Below are positions 54,369 to 62,908 of a DNA stretch of 64,000 nt, piece after piece (within the stretch, counting starts at the first letter, position 1; every line of letters starts with the position of its first letter). The notes under the pieces are model-generated. The model was given only the letters and a program-made list of their open reading frames with translations, was not told the DNA's origin and made no database searches. This DNA is from Oceanitalea sp047302425 (GTDB lineage: Bacteria; Actinomycetota; Actinomycetes; Actinomycetales; Actinomycetaceae). The translations under genes and the position numbers were made by a program. The stretch covers positions 2,728,001-2,792,000 of the forward strand of contig NZ_CP154855.1 in assembly GCF_047302425.1 (NCBI RefSeq), in the 5' to 3' direction.

Positions 54369-55256
54369 TCAGGCCGCGGAGGGCAGGACCTCGAGGACCG
54401 GGCGGGTGGCGTCCGGGTCGAGCCGCGTGCCGCCGTCGCCCACGGCACGCAGCGGCCGGGCGAGGAGCGGGTGGTCGGCGCGCAGCCCGGCGAGCACGTC
54501 CCGCGCCTGGGCCGCCGTGCACCGGGTGCCCGGCTCCTTCTCGAGCATCGCCGCCACGAGCGCGTCGAGCCGCTCGGGGACGTCGGGGACGAGGTCGCGC
54601 AGCCGCGGGGCCGAGGCCCGCACGTGGCGGTGGAGCACGTCCGTCGCGGTGTCGGCGGTGAACGGCGGGCGGCCGGCGAGCATCGCCGTGAGGAGGCAGC
54701 CGAGGGCGTAGACGTCGCTCGCGCCGGTCATCGGCGCGGACACCACCCGCTCGGGCGCCATGTAGGGCGCGGTGCCGAAGGTGACCGGGCCGCCGTCGTC
54801 GCACGCGGCAGCGGCGACGCCGAAGTCGACGAGGACGACGGCGTCGCCCTCGAGGACGACGTTCGCCGGCTTGACGTCCCCGTGGACGACCCCTGCCTCG
54901 TGGACGGCGGCCAGCGCGTCCGCCACGCCGTGGGCGACGCGCACGGCCTCCGCGGGCGGGACCGGGCCCTCGTCCAGCACCGCCGCGAGGTCGGGGCCGC
55001 GCAGGAGGTCCATGACGAGGTAGGCGGTGGTGCCCTCGTGGCCGGCGTCGTGGACGTCGACGACGCCCGGGTGGTCGACCGAGCCCGCGAGGTCGGCCTC
55101 CCGTCGCAGTCCCTCGGTCTGCGCGGGGAGCGCGGTCTTGACGGCGACGTCGCGGCCGGAGACCACGTCGTGGGCCGCCCAGACACGCCCCATCCCGCCA
55201 CGCCCGACGACGTGCCGGAGCTCGTACCTGCCCGCGAGACGAGTCACGCCCGCCAT
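54369..55256 (-). CDS. Soluble Hanks-type Ser/Thr protein kinase
   Basis: 295 residues. Kinase subdomains: GRGGMGRVWAAHD, VAVKTAL (VAIK), AGVVHGDVKPANVVL (catalytic loop, HGD in place of HRD), DFGVAAA (DFG) and MAPERVV (APE). The C-terminal lobe ends at ~280 with no transmembrane helix or PASTA domain, unlike PknB. HGD for HRD is seen in some active bacterial kinases. Convergent with the nucleoside hydrolase, 12 bases apart. Target unknown. Confidence 0.9.
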   Translation of the reverse strand: MAGVTRLAGRYELRHVVGRGGMGRVWAAHDVVSGRDVAVKTALPAQTEGLRREADLAGSVDHPGVVDVHDAGHEGTTAYLVMDLLRGPDLAAVLDEGPVPPAEAVRVAHGVADALAAVHEAGVVHGDVKPANVVLEGDAVVLVDFGVAAAACDDGGPVTFGTAPYMAPERVVSAPMTGASDVYALGCLLTAMLAGRPPFTADTATDVLHRHVRASAPRLRDLVPDVPERLDALVAAMLEKEPGTRCTAAQARDVLAGLRADHPLLARPLRAVGDGGTRLDPDATRPVLEVLPSAA

Positions 55257-55296
55257 TCTGCGCAGCGTTCGGCGAGGCCGCCTCCCGGGACGGCGG

Positions 55297-56049
55297 TCAG
55301 CCGAGGTCGAGGAGGTGCTCCAGGCCGACGGTGAGGCCGGGGCGGCCGCCGACCTCGCGGACGCCGAGGAGGACCCCGGGCATGAAGCTCTCCCGGTCGA
55401 AGGAGTCGGTGCGGATCGTCAGCTGCTCCCCCGGGTTGCCGAGCACGACCTCCTCGTGGGCGACGAGCCCGCGCAGGCGCACCGCGTGGACGTGGACGCC
55501 GTCGACGACGGCGCCGCGTGCGCCGTCGAGCTGGGTCTCGGTCGCGTCGGGCATGTCCCCCAGGCCGGCCTCGCGGCGGGCGGCGGCGATGCCGCGCGCC
55601 GTGGCCACCGCCGTGCCCGACGGCGCGTCGACCTTGTTCGGGTGGTGCAGCTCGACGACCTCGGCCGACTCGAAGTAGCGGGCCGCCGTGGCTGCAAACT
55701 GCATGGCGAGCACGACGGACAGGGCGAAGTTCGGGGCGATGAGCACCCCGAGCCCGTCGGTGCGCGCGAGGTGCTCCTCCACGCGGGCGAGGGCGGCGTC
55801 GTCCCAGCCGGTCGTGCCGACGACGGCGTGGACCCCGGCGTCGAGGAGCGCGTGGACGTTGGCCTCGGTGACGGAGGGGACGGTGAAGTCGACGGCCACG
55901 TCCGCCCGCCCGGCCAGCGAGGCGACGTCGTCGTCCCGCTCGAGACGGGCGACGAGCTCGAGGCCCGGCGCGTTCTCGACGGCGCGGCAGACCGTGGCGC
56001 CCATGCGCCCGTCCGCTCCCAGCACGGCCACCCTGATGGAGTCACTCAT
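55297..56049 (-). CDS. dapB: 4-hydroxy-tetrahydrodipicolinate reductase
   Basis: 250 residues from ATG 56049. NAD(P)-binding GADGRMGATVCRAVEN, AVDFTVPS, VVGTTGWDD, catalytic ELHHPNKVDAPSGTA (HH and Lys) and the substrate loop. The C-terminal FDRESFMPGVLLGVREV is typical. Second enzyme after DapA toward diaminopimelate. Confidence 0.96.
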   Translation of the reverse strand: MSDSIRVAVLGADGRMGATVCRAVENAPGLELVARLERDDDVASLAGRADVAVDFTVPSVTEANVHALLDAGVHAVVGTTGWDDAALARVEEHLARTDGLGVLIAPNFALSVVLAMQFAATAARYFESAEVVELHHPNKVDAPSGTAVATARGIAAARREAGLGDMPDATETQLDGARGAVVDGVHVHAVRLRGLVAHEEVVLGNPGEQLTIRTDSFDRESFMPGVLLGVREVGGRPGLTVGLEHLLDLG

Positions 56050-56127
56050 GCGAGCGAGCATAAGCGGGGCGTGCGAGGCGGGGTCGGACGGTCCCGTCAC
56101 CCGGTCGCGCCCGCCCCTCTCTCACCG

Positions 56128-56181
56128 ATAACTCAGCTGTCGGCGACAACTCAGCTGTCGGCGGTAAGTGAGGTGTCGGCG
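56128..56181. repeat. Three tandem 18-bp repeats between dapB and the M16 gene
   Basis: ATAACTCAGCTGTCGGCG (56128-56145), ACAACTCAGCTGTCGGCG (56146-56163) and a diverged GTAAGTGAGGTGTCGGCG (56164-56181). Flanking CCGATAAC (56125-56132) and GTTATCGG (56189-56196) are exact inverted copies and include the M16 stop codon, so the whole 72-bp unit can fold. Confidence 0.85.
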
Positions 56182-56189
56182 GCTGGCGG

Positions 56190-57539
56190 TTATCGGTTGA
56201 GGAGCTCGGTGGCGAGGTCGTGGTCGAAGGGGCCGACGACGACGAGCGAGCGGGGCCGAGCGGCGAGCTCGGCGGCCAGCTGCTGGACCTGCTCCGCCGT
56301 CACCGCGCGCACGCGCTCGAGGGTCTCGGCAACGGTCGTCAGCTCGCCGTGGACGATCTCCGCGCGCCCGAGCCGCGACATGCGCGAGCCGGTGTCCTCG
56401 AGGCCGAGGACGAGGTTGCCGCTGAGCTGGCCGATCGCCCGCTCGAGCTCCTCGTCCGGCAGCGGCTCGGCGGCGATGCGGTCGAGCTCCTCGCCGAGGA
56501 GCTGGACGACCTGCGTCGTGTTCTCCGGCGCGCAGCCCGCGTAGAGGCCGACGACGCCGGCCTCGGCGTAGGAGGAGGCGAAGGCGTAGGTCGAGTAGGC
56601 CAGGCCGCGCCGCTCGCGGATCTCCTGGAAGAGGCGCGAGCTCATCCCGCCACCGAGGGCGGTCATGAGGACCGACAGCGCCCAGCGGCGGTCGTCGCCG
56701 GCGGGCAGGCCCTGGCAGCCGAGGATGACGTTGGCCTGCTCGGTCGTGCGGTGCAGGGTGAGGGCGCGGCCCTCGTCGGGCAGCGCGTCGTCTCCGGCGG
56801 TGCGGCGCTCGGCGGGCCGGCCGGCGGGGTCGAGCTCCCAGCCGCCCGCACGGACGGCGTCGAGGACCTGTCGGCACAGCTCGTCGTGGTCGACGGCGCC
56901 CGCCGCGGTGACGACGAGCTCGCTGGGCACGTAGGTGCGCCGGTAGTGCTCGAGCACGGCCTCACGGGGAACGCCGCGGATCGTCGCGGGCGTCCCGCCG
57001 ATGGGTCGCCCGAGGGGGTGCGGGCCGAGGACCGCGGTGGCGAACTGCTCGTGGGCGACGTCGACGGGGTCGTCCCCCGCCATCGCGAGCTCCTCGAGGA
57101 TGACACCGCGCTCGGTCTCGAACTCCTCGGCGTCGAGCAGGGCGGAGGTGACCATGTCGGTGATGACGTCGACCGCCATGGGCAGGTCGGCGTCGAGCAC
57201 CCGCGCGTAGTAGCAGGTGTGCTCCTTGCCGGTGGCCGCGTTGGCCTCCCCGCCGACGGCGTCGAAGGCGACGGCGATGTCCATGGCGTCCCGGCGCGGG
57301 GTGCCCTTGAACAGCAGGTGCTCGAGGAAGTGGGTGGAGCCGTGGTGGCCGTCGGTCTCGTCGCGCGAGCCGACGGCCACCCAGGCCCCGATCGTGGCCG
57401 AGCGCTGGGCCGGCATGGCCTCGCTCAGCACGCGGATCCCGCCGGGCAGGACGGAGCGTCGGATGACGCTGCCGTCCTGCTCCAGCGAGATCTCGGTACC
57501 CGGCTCACCGGCCGGGCCCAGGGGAAGTGCCTCAGGCAC
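56190..57539 (-). CDS. M16 (pitrilysin/insulinase) zinc protease
   Basis: 449 residues from GTG 57539, whose start lies inside the end of pnp (8-base overlap). Inverted zinc motif HFLEHLLFKGT (HxxEH, ~70) with the downstream ligand Glu in TERGVILEELAM. The second half has the inactive homologous domain with RRGLAYSTYAF. Single-unit (~50 kDa) M16B form. Position directly after pnp is typical of Gram-positive bacteria. The gene name is not standardised. Confidence 0.93.
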   Translation of the reverse strand: MPEALPLGPAGEPGTEISLEQDGSVIRRSVLPGGIRVLSEAMPAQRSATIGAWVAVGSRDETDGHHGSTHFLEHLLFKGTPRRDAMDIAVAFDAVGGEANAATGKEHTCYYARVLDADLPMAVDVITDMVTSALLDAEEFETERGVILEELAMAGDDPVDVAHEQFATAVLGPHPLGRPIGGTPATIRGVPREAVLEHYRRTYVPSELVVTAAGAVDHDELCRQVLDAVRAGGWELDPAGRPAERRTAGDDALPDEGRALTLHRTTEQANVILGCQGLPAGDDRRWALSVLMTALGGGMSSRLFQEIRERRGLAYSTYAFASSYAEAGVVGLYAGCAPENTTQVVQLLGEELDRIAAEPLPDEELERAIGQLSGNLVLGLEDTGSRMSRLGRAEIVHGELTTVAETLERVRAVTAEQVQQLAAELAARPRSLVVVGPFDHDLATELLNR

Positions 57540-59886
57540 CGGCGCTGTCGCCGTCCTCCCGCGTACGGGTACGACGCTCACGACGGCGGCCGCCACCCTC
57601 GCGGCGCGGACGCTCGGTGCGCTCGGCCTGCTCGGCCTCGGGCGCCTCGGCGGCCTCGGCCTGCTCGCCCTCGGCGGCCTCGCCCTGCTCCTCGTCGTCG
57701 ACGACGGCGTGGAGGGAGAGCTTGCCGCGCGGGTCGATCTCGGCGAGCTCGACCTGGACCTGCTGGCCCACGGAGAGGACGTCCTCGACGTTCTCCACAC
57801 GCTTGCCACCGACGAGACGGCGGATCTGCGAGATGTGGAGCAGGCCGTCCTTGCCCGGGGACAGGGAGACGAAGGCGCCGAAGGTCGTCGTCTTGACGAC
57901 GGTGCCGACGAAGCGCTCGCCCACCTCGGGCATCTGCGGGTTGGCGATGGCGTTGACCGCCTGGCGGGCGGCCTCGGCCGAGGGGCCGTCGGTCGCGCCG
58001 ATGTAGACGGTGCCGTCGTCCTCGATGGAGATGTCCGCGCCGGTGTCCTCCTGGATCTGGTTGATCATCTTGCCCTTGGGGCCGATGACCTCACCGATCT
58101 TGTCGACGGGGACCTTGACGGTGATGACGCGCGGCGCCGTCGGGGCCATCTCGTCGGGGGCGTCGATGACCTCGGTCATGACGTCGAGGATGTGCAGACG
58201 CGCGTCGCGGGCCTGGGACAGGGCACCGGTGAGCACGGACGACGGGATGCCGTCGAGCTTCGTGTCGAGCTGGATGGCCGTGACGAACTCGCGGGTACCG
58301 GCGACCTTGAAGTCCATGTCGCCGAAGGCGTCCTCGGCGCCGAGGATGTCGGTGAGCGCCGCGTAGCGGGTCTCACCGTCGACCTCGTCGCTCATGAGGC
58401 CCATGGCGATGCCGGCGACGGGCGCGCGCAGCGGCACACCGGCGTTGTACAGGGCCAGCGTCGAGGCGCAGACCGAGCCCATCGAGGTGGAGCCGTTGGA
58501 GCCGAGGGCCTCGGAGACCTGCCGGATCGCGTAGGGGAACTCCTCGCGGGAGGGCAGGACGGGCACGAGCGCGCGCTCGGCGAGGGCGCCGTGGCCGATC
58601 TCGCGGCGCTTGGGCGAGCCCACGCGGCCGGTCTCACCGGTCGAGTAGGGCGGGAAGTTGTAGTTGTGCATGTAGCGCTTGCGCGTCTGCGGCGACAGCG
58701 TGTCGAGCTGCTGCTCCATGCGGAGCATGTTGAGGGTCGTGACGCCCATGATCTGCGTCTCGCCACGCTCGAAGAGCGCGGAGCCATGGACGCGCGGCAG
58801 GACGTCGACCTCGGCCGACAGGGTGCGGATGTCGCGCAGGCCGCGGCCGTCCATGCGGACGCCGTCCTTGAGGACCCGCTGGCGCACGAAGTGCTTCGTC
58901 GCGGCGCGGAAGGCGGCGGAGAGGTTCTTCTCGGCGTCGAGGAACTGCCCGGCGAGCGCCTCGAGGGTGGCCTTCTTGACCTCGTCGAGACGGTTCTCCC
59001 GCTCGTGCTTGCCCGCGATGGCGATGGCCTCGGCGAGGTCCTTGGCGGCGTGCGCGACGACGGCCTCGTACTCCTCGGTGGTGTAGTCGAGGAAGCGGGG
59101 CAGCTCGGTGGTCGGCTTGGAGGTCTTCTCCGCGAGCTCGCTCTGCGCGCGGCACAGCGCGAGGATGAACGGCTTGCTGGCCTCCAGGCCCTGGGCGACG
59201 ACCTCCTCGGTCGGCGCGGTGGCGCCGTCCTGGATGAGGGTCCAGGCGTTGTCGGTGGCCTCGGCCTCGACCATCATGACCGCGACGTCCTCGTTGCCCT
59301 GCGCGTCGGTGACGACGCGGCCGGCGACGACCATCGAGAAGACGGCCCGCTCGAGCTCGGAGTAGCGCGGGAAGGCGACCCACTGGTCGTCGATGAGGGC
59401 GATGCGGGTGCCGCCGATCGGCCCGGAGAAGGGCAGTCCGGAGATCTGGGTCGACATCGACGCGGCGTTGATCGCCAGGACGTCGTAGGAGTCGTCGGGG
59501 TGGATCGCGAGGACGGTCTCGACGACCTGGACCTCGTTGCGCAGGCCCTTGGCGAAGGACGGGCGCAGCGGGCGGTCGATGAGCCGGCAGGCGAGGATCG
59601 CCTCGGTCGAGGGGCGGCCCTCGCGGCGGAAGAACGAGCCGGGGATCTTGCCGGCGGCGTACTGGCGCTCCTCGACGTCCACGGTGAGCGGGAAGAAGTC
59701 GAAGTGGTCCTTCGGGTTCTTGCCGTACGTGGTGGCCGACAGCAGCATCGTGTCCTCGTCGAGGTACGCGACGGCGGAGCCGGCGGCCTGACGGGCCAGG
59801 CGGCCGGTCTCGAAGCGGATGGTGCGGGTACCGAAGCTGCCGTTGTCGATGACAGCTTCGGCGGACGTGATCTCGGGTCCCTCCAT
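57532..59886 (-). CDS. pnp: Polyribonucleotide nucleotidyltransferase (PNPase)
   Basis: 784 residues from ATG 59886, with AAGGAGG eight bases upstream. Two RNase PH domains (FFRREGRPSTEAILACRLIDRPLRP; YNFPPYSTGETGRVGSPKRREIGHGALAERAL), KH motif VIGPKGKMINQIQEDTGADISIEDDG, and S1 domain VGERFVGTVVKTTTFGAFVSLSPGKDGLLHISQI. A ~60-residue acidic then Arg-rich tail extends past the usual end. Degrades RNA 3'-5' by phosphorolysis. Two hairpins lie between it and rpsO. Confidence 0.97.
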   Translation of the reverse strand: MEGPEITSAEAVIDNGSFGTRTIRFETGRLARQAAGSAVAYLDEDTMLLSATTYGKNPKDHFDFFPLTVDVEERQYAAGKIPGSFFRREGRPSTEAILACRLIDRPLRPSFAKGLRNEVQVVETVLAIHPDDSYDVLAINAASMSTQISGLPFSGPIGGTRIALIDDQWVAFPRYSELERAVFSMVVAGRVVTDAQGNEDVAVMMVEAEATDNAWTLIQDGATAPTEEVVAQGLEASKPFILALCRAQSELAEKTSKPTTELPRFLDYTTEEYEAVVAHAAKDLAEAIAIAGKHERENRLDEVKKATLEALAGQFLDAEKNLSAAFRAATKHFVRQRVLKDGVRMDGRGLRDIRTLSAEVDVLPRVHGSALFERGETQIMGVTTLNMLRMEQQLDTLSPQTRKRYMHNYNFPPYSTGETGRVGSPKRREIGHGALAERALVPVLPSREEFPYAIRQVSEALGSNGSTSMGSVCASTLALYNAGVPLRAPVAGIAMGLMSDEVDGETRYAALTDILGAEDAFGDMDFKVAGTREFVTAIQLDTKLDGIPSSVLTGALSQARDARLHILDVMTEVIDAPDEMAPTAPRVITVKVPVDKIGEVIGPKGKMINQIQEDTGADISIEDDGTVYIGATDGPSAEAARQAVNAIANPQMPEVGERFVGTVVKTTTFGAFVSLSPGKDGLLHISQIRRLVGGKRVENVEDVLSVGQQVQVELAEIDPRGKLSLHAVVDDEEQGEAAEGEQAEAAEAPEAEQAERTERPRREGGGRRRERRTRTREDGDSAGA

Positions 59887-60034
59887 GGGGCGCCCTCCTT
59901 CGTGGTCGTCCGCGCGGTGTCCGGCGGCCTTCGATCGAGGCCCACGGACCTGCCGACGATGCGGCGTTCCGGGGGCCACTACCGAAAACCGGCACGGTAC
60001 GTCCTGCGCGGTGGTGGTGTGTGTGGAGTTGTCG

Positions 60035-60054
60035 TCCGCCGTGACCGGCGGACA
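60035..60054 (-). terminator. Perfect 8-bp hairpin in the pnp leader
   Basis: GTCCGCCG-tgac-CGGCGGAC (60035-60054). It lies downstream of the larger terminator and upstream of pnp, so it may be part of the pnp leader, whose structured RNA is a known autoregulation target in enterobacteria. Confidence 0.5.
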
Positions 60055-60060
60055 TGCACA

Positions 60061-60094
60061 GCCGGCCCGGACCCGTGTGGGTCCGAGCCGGCTC
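60061..60094 (-). terminator. Terminator after rpsO
   Basis: AGCCGGCCCGGACCC (60061-60075), loop gtgt, then GGGTCCGAGCCGGCT (60080-60094), one mismatch in 15. Five bases beyond the rpsO stop on the minus strand. Confidence 0.8.
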
Positions 60095-60099
60095 GAGTG

Positions 60100-60369
60100 T
60101 CAGCGACGCAGTCCGAGGCGCCCGATGAGGGCGCGGTACCGGTCGATGTCGACGCGCTGCAGGTACTTGAGCAGGTTGCGGCGCTGGCCGACGAGCAGGA
60201 GCAGACCACGACGGCTGTGGTGGTCGTGCTTGTGCGACTTCAGGTGCTCGGTGAGGTCGAGGATCCGACGGCTCAGGAGCGCGATCTGGACCTCGGGCGA
60301 ACCGGTGTCGCCCTCGTGGGTGGCGTACTCGGCGATGATGGACTGCTTGACGTCTGCAGCGAGGGGCAC
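60100..60369 (-). CDS. rpsO: 30S ribosomal protein S15
   Basis: 89 residues from GTG 60369, after GGAGAACCC. Sequence VKQSIIAEYATHEGDTGSPEVQIALLSRRILDLTEHLKSHKHDHHSRRGLLLLVGQRRNLLKYL is diagnostic and the length is exact. Binds 16S rRNA early in 30S assembly. Located between ribF and pnp as usual. Confidence 0.97.
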   Translation of the reverse strand: MPLAADVKQSIIAEYATHEGDTGSPEVQIALLSRRILDLTEHLKSHKHDHHSRRGLLLLVGQRRNLLKYLQRVDIDRYRALIGRLGLRR

Positions 60370-60463
60370 GGGTTCTCCTTGGGGTGTCGTTGCGCGGAGC
60401 ACCGGGGCATGTCCACCCGGGCATGACGCATCCGCGGCCGATCTACGGCAAGGACCGATGCTA

Positions 60464-61402
60464 TCAGACGCCGAGGACGGCCAGCGCGTCGGCGACGTCG
60501 ACGCGCATCTGGGCGATGAGCGGCTCGATGCCCTCGTAGCGCAGCGTGGGCCGCAGCCGGCTGACGAACTCGACGAGCACCTCCTCGTCGTACAGGTCGA
60601 GGTCGTCGCGGCCGATGACGTGGGCCTCGACGATGCGCTCGGCAATGTCGCCGAAGGTCGGGTTGGTGCCCACGGAGATCGCGGCAGGCAGCCGCTCCCC
60701 CGTGCCGCCGTGCCGGCGCAGCCAGCCCGCGTAGACGCCGTCGGCGGGGATGGTGCCGGTCGCGGACGGGGCGAGGTTCGCCGTCGGGAAGCCGAGGTCG
60801 CGGCCGCGGGCCTGGCCGCGGACGACGACGCCGCGCATGCGGTGGGGGCGGTCGAGGACGGTCGCGGCGGCGGCGACGTCCCCGGCCTCGACGAGCTCGC
60901 GGGCCCAGCTCGAGGACCAGCGGCGGTCGGCGCCGACGTCCGCGACGACGTCGACGGCGAAGCCGTGCTCCTCGCCGAGGGCCGCCATCGTGTGCTGGTC
61001 ACCGGAGTTGTCGCGGCCGAAGCGCGTGTCGTGGCCGACGACGACGGCCCGCGCCCGCAGCGCGTCGCGCAGGTAGCCGGTGACGAACTCCTCGGGGGTG
61101 AGGCGGGAGAGCTCGAGGGTGTAGTGGACGACGAGCGTGGCGTCGACGCCGAGCCCGGCGAGGAGCTCGAGGCGGTCGGTGAGGCCGGTGAGGAGCGGCG
61201 GCGTGCTGCCGGGGCGGTGGACCTGCGCGGGGTGCGGGTCGAAGGTGAGGGCGACGGCGGGGACGCCGAGGGCACGGGCGCGGTCGGTCGTCCTCGCGAG
61301 GACGGCGCGGTGGCCGCGGTGGACGCCGTCGAAGTTGCCGATGGTGACGACACTGCCGGCGAGATCGTCGGGGATCTGCTCGATGCCGTGCCACACCTGC
61401 AC
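60464..61402 (-). CDS. ribF: Bifunctional riboflavin kinase/FAD synthetase
   Basis: 312 residues. N-terminal FAD synthetase: VVTIGNFDGVHRGHRAVL, VALTFDPHPAQVH, VGHDTRFGRDNSG. C-terminal flavokinase: GQARGRDLGFPTANLAP, GVYAGWL, SVGTNPTFGD and EAHVIGRDDLDLYDEEVLVEFVSRLRP. Converts riboflavin to FMN and FAD. Standard neighbour of truB and rpsO. Confidence 0.96.
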   Translation of the reverse strand: MQVWHGIEQIPDDLAGSVVTIGNFDGVHRGHRAVLARTTDRARALGVPAVALTFDPHPAQVHRPGSTPPLLTGLTDRLELLAGLGVDATLVVHYTLELSRLTPEEFVTGYLRDALRARAVVVGHDTRFGRDNSGDQHTMAALGEEHGFAVDVVADVGADRRWSSSWARELVEAGDVAAAATVLDRPHRMRGVVVRGQARGRDLGFPTANLAPSATGTIPADGVYAGWLRRHGGTGERLPAAISVGTNPTFGDIAERIVEAHVIGRDDLDLYDEEVLVEFVSRLRPTLRYEGIEPLIAQMRVDVADALAVLGV

Positions 61403-61456
61403 GCTGGTGCTCCTTCTGTCGTCGACTGTCGTGGGCCCAGGCGAGAGTACCCCGGC

Positions 61457-62830
61457 TCAGCCGATGAGGATCCCGGCGATGGCCGCGGAGAGGAGGTTGC
61501 CGAGCGTGCCGGCGAGCACCGCGCGCAGACCGAGCGTGGCGATGACGCTGCGCTGTGTCGGTGCGATGCCGCCCAGCCCGCCGAGGAGGATGGCCAGGGA
61601 GCCGAGGTTGGCGAAGCCGGTGAGCGCGAAGGTGATGACCGCCTGGGACTTCTCGCTGTAGTCGTCCGCCCGGGGCGCGAAGTCGGAGAAGGCGACGAAC
61701 TCGTTGAGGATGACCTTCTGGCCGAGGAAGGAGCCGGCGTCGACGGCCTCGTGGAGCGGCACCCCGACGGCCGCCATGACCGGGGAGAAGACGTAGCCGA
61801 GGATCTCCTCGACCGACAGGTCCTCGTAGCCGAACCACCCGCCGATGCCGCCGACGACGATGTTGGCCAGGGCGATGAGGGAGATGAACGCGAGGAGCAT
61901 CGCGCCGACGTTGAGCGCGAGGGACAGGCCGTCGGACGCGCCGCGGGCGGCGGCGTCGATGACGTTGATCGGCGGCTCCTCCTCGTCCTCCTCAGGGGCG
62001 TCCTCACCGCGCGCCCGGCGGACCAGCTCGTCGCGGCCCTCGTGGGTGCCGCCCCGGCGGGAGCCGCGACGGAAGGCCGCCGCCAGCCTGCCGCCGCGGC
62101 GGGCGGGCGGGGTCACGTCGTCGTCGGTGGCGACGGCGGTCGCGTCCGTCCGCGCGTTGGGGCCGAGGTCCGCGAGGGCGCCGGCCGGGACGAGCATCTT
62201 GGCCATGAGGAGGCCGGCGGGGGCGGCCATGAAGCTGGCGGCGATGAGGTACTCGAGGTTCGCGCCGAGCAGCGAGTAGCCGACGAGGACCGAGCCGGCG
62301 ACGGTCGTGAGGCCGCCGGCCATGACCGCGAAGATCTCCGAGGGCGTCATGTGCTTGATGTAGGGACGGATGACCAGGGGTGCCTCGGTCTGGCCGACGA
62401 AGATGTTCGCGGCGGCGTTCATCGACTCCGGCCCGGTGGTCCCGAGCAGCTTGGCCAGCGCGCCACCGATCCAGCGCGTGACGAGCTGGAGCAGGCCCAC
62501 GTGGTAAAGCACCGCGGTCAGCGCCGCGAAGAAGACGATGACCGGGAGCACCTGGAAGGCGAAGACCGAGCCCTCCTCGGGGAGGATCGGGCCGAAGAGG
62601 AAGGCGATCCCCTCCGCGGAGGAGTTGATGACCGACTGCACGCCCGAGGTCACCGACTCGAGGACCCGCTGGCCGGCGGGCACGTAGAGGACGAGGACGC
62701 CGAAGACGATCTGGACGAGCAGCGCGAGGGAGACGGTGCGGTAGCTGATCCGCCGTCGGTCGACCGACAGCAGCCACGCGATCCCGAGGACGACGACCAT
62801 GCCGCCCACTCCCCACAGCACCTGGAGCAC
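61457..62830 (-). CDS. NupC-family concentrative nucleoside transporter
   Basis: 457 residues. CNT motifs: SGVQSVINSSAEGIAFLFGP, QVLPVIVFFAALTAVLYHVGLLQ, ESMNAAANIFVGQTEAPLVIRPYIKHMTPSEIFAVMAGGLTTVAGSVL and LNEFVAFSDF. A charged, disordered insertion (~230-285, RRGSRRGGTHEGRDEL) interrupts the fold between helices and is longer than usual. Inserted between ribF and truB, which are usually adjacent; it may work with the nucleoside hydrolase at 53.4 kb. Confidence 0.93.
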   Translation of the reverse strand: MLQVLWGVGGMVVVLGIAWLLSVDRRRISYRTVSLALLVQIVFGVLVLYVPAGQRVLESVTSGVQSVINSSAEGIAFLFGPILPEEGSVFAFQVLPVIVFFAALTAVLYHVGLLQLVTRWIGGALAKLLGTTGPESMNAAANIFVGQTEAPLVIRPYIKHMTPSEIFAVMAGGLTTVAGSVLVGYSLLGANLEYLIAASFMAAPAGLLMAKMLVPAGALADLGPNARTDATAVATDDDVTPPARRGGRLAAAFRRGSRRGGTHEGRDELVRRARGEDAPEEDEEEPPINVIDAAARGASDGLSLALNVGAMLLAFISLIALANIVVGGIGGWFGYEDLSVEEILGYVFSPVMAAVGVPLHEAVDAGSFLGQKVILNEFVAFSDFAPRADDYSEKSQAVITFALTGFANLGSLAILLGGLGGIAPTQRSVIATLGLRAVLAGTLGNLLSAAIAGILIG

Positions 62831-62908
62831 CGCTCCCCCTCTCGTCGCGTGACGCCGTCCGGGCAGGGTGGCACACCCGGGCGGGCCTCGCGCGGAGAGG
62901 CGGGCGGC

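Noticed and set aside
56128..56181. Possible short CRISPR array
   Set aside because: Units are adjacent with no spacers, and no cas genes are present.
57217..60426. A 1069-codon plus-strand open frame
   Set aside because: Antisense to M16, pnp and rpsO, which are certain; low-complexity Val/Asp/Gly/Leu composition with no motif.
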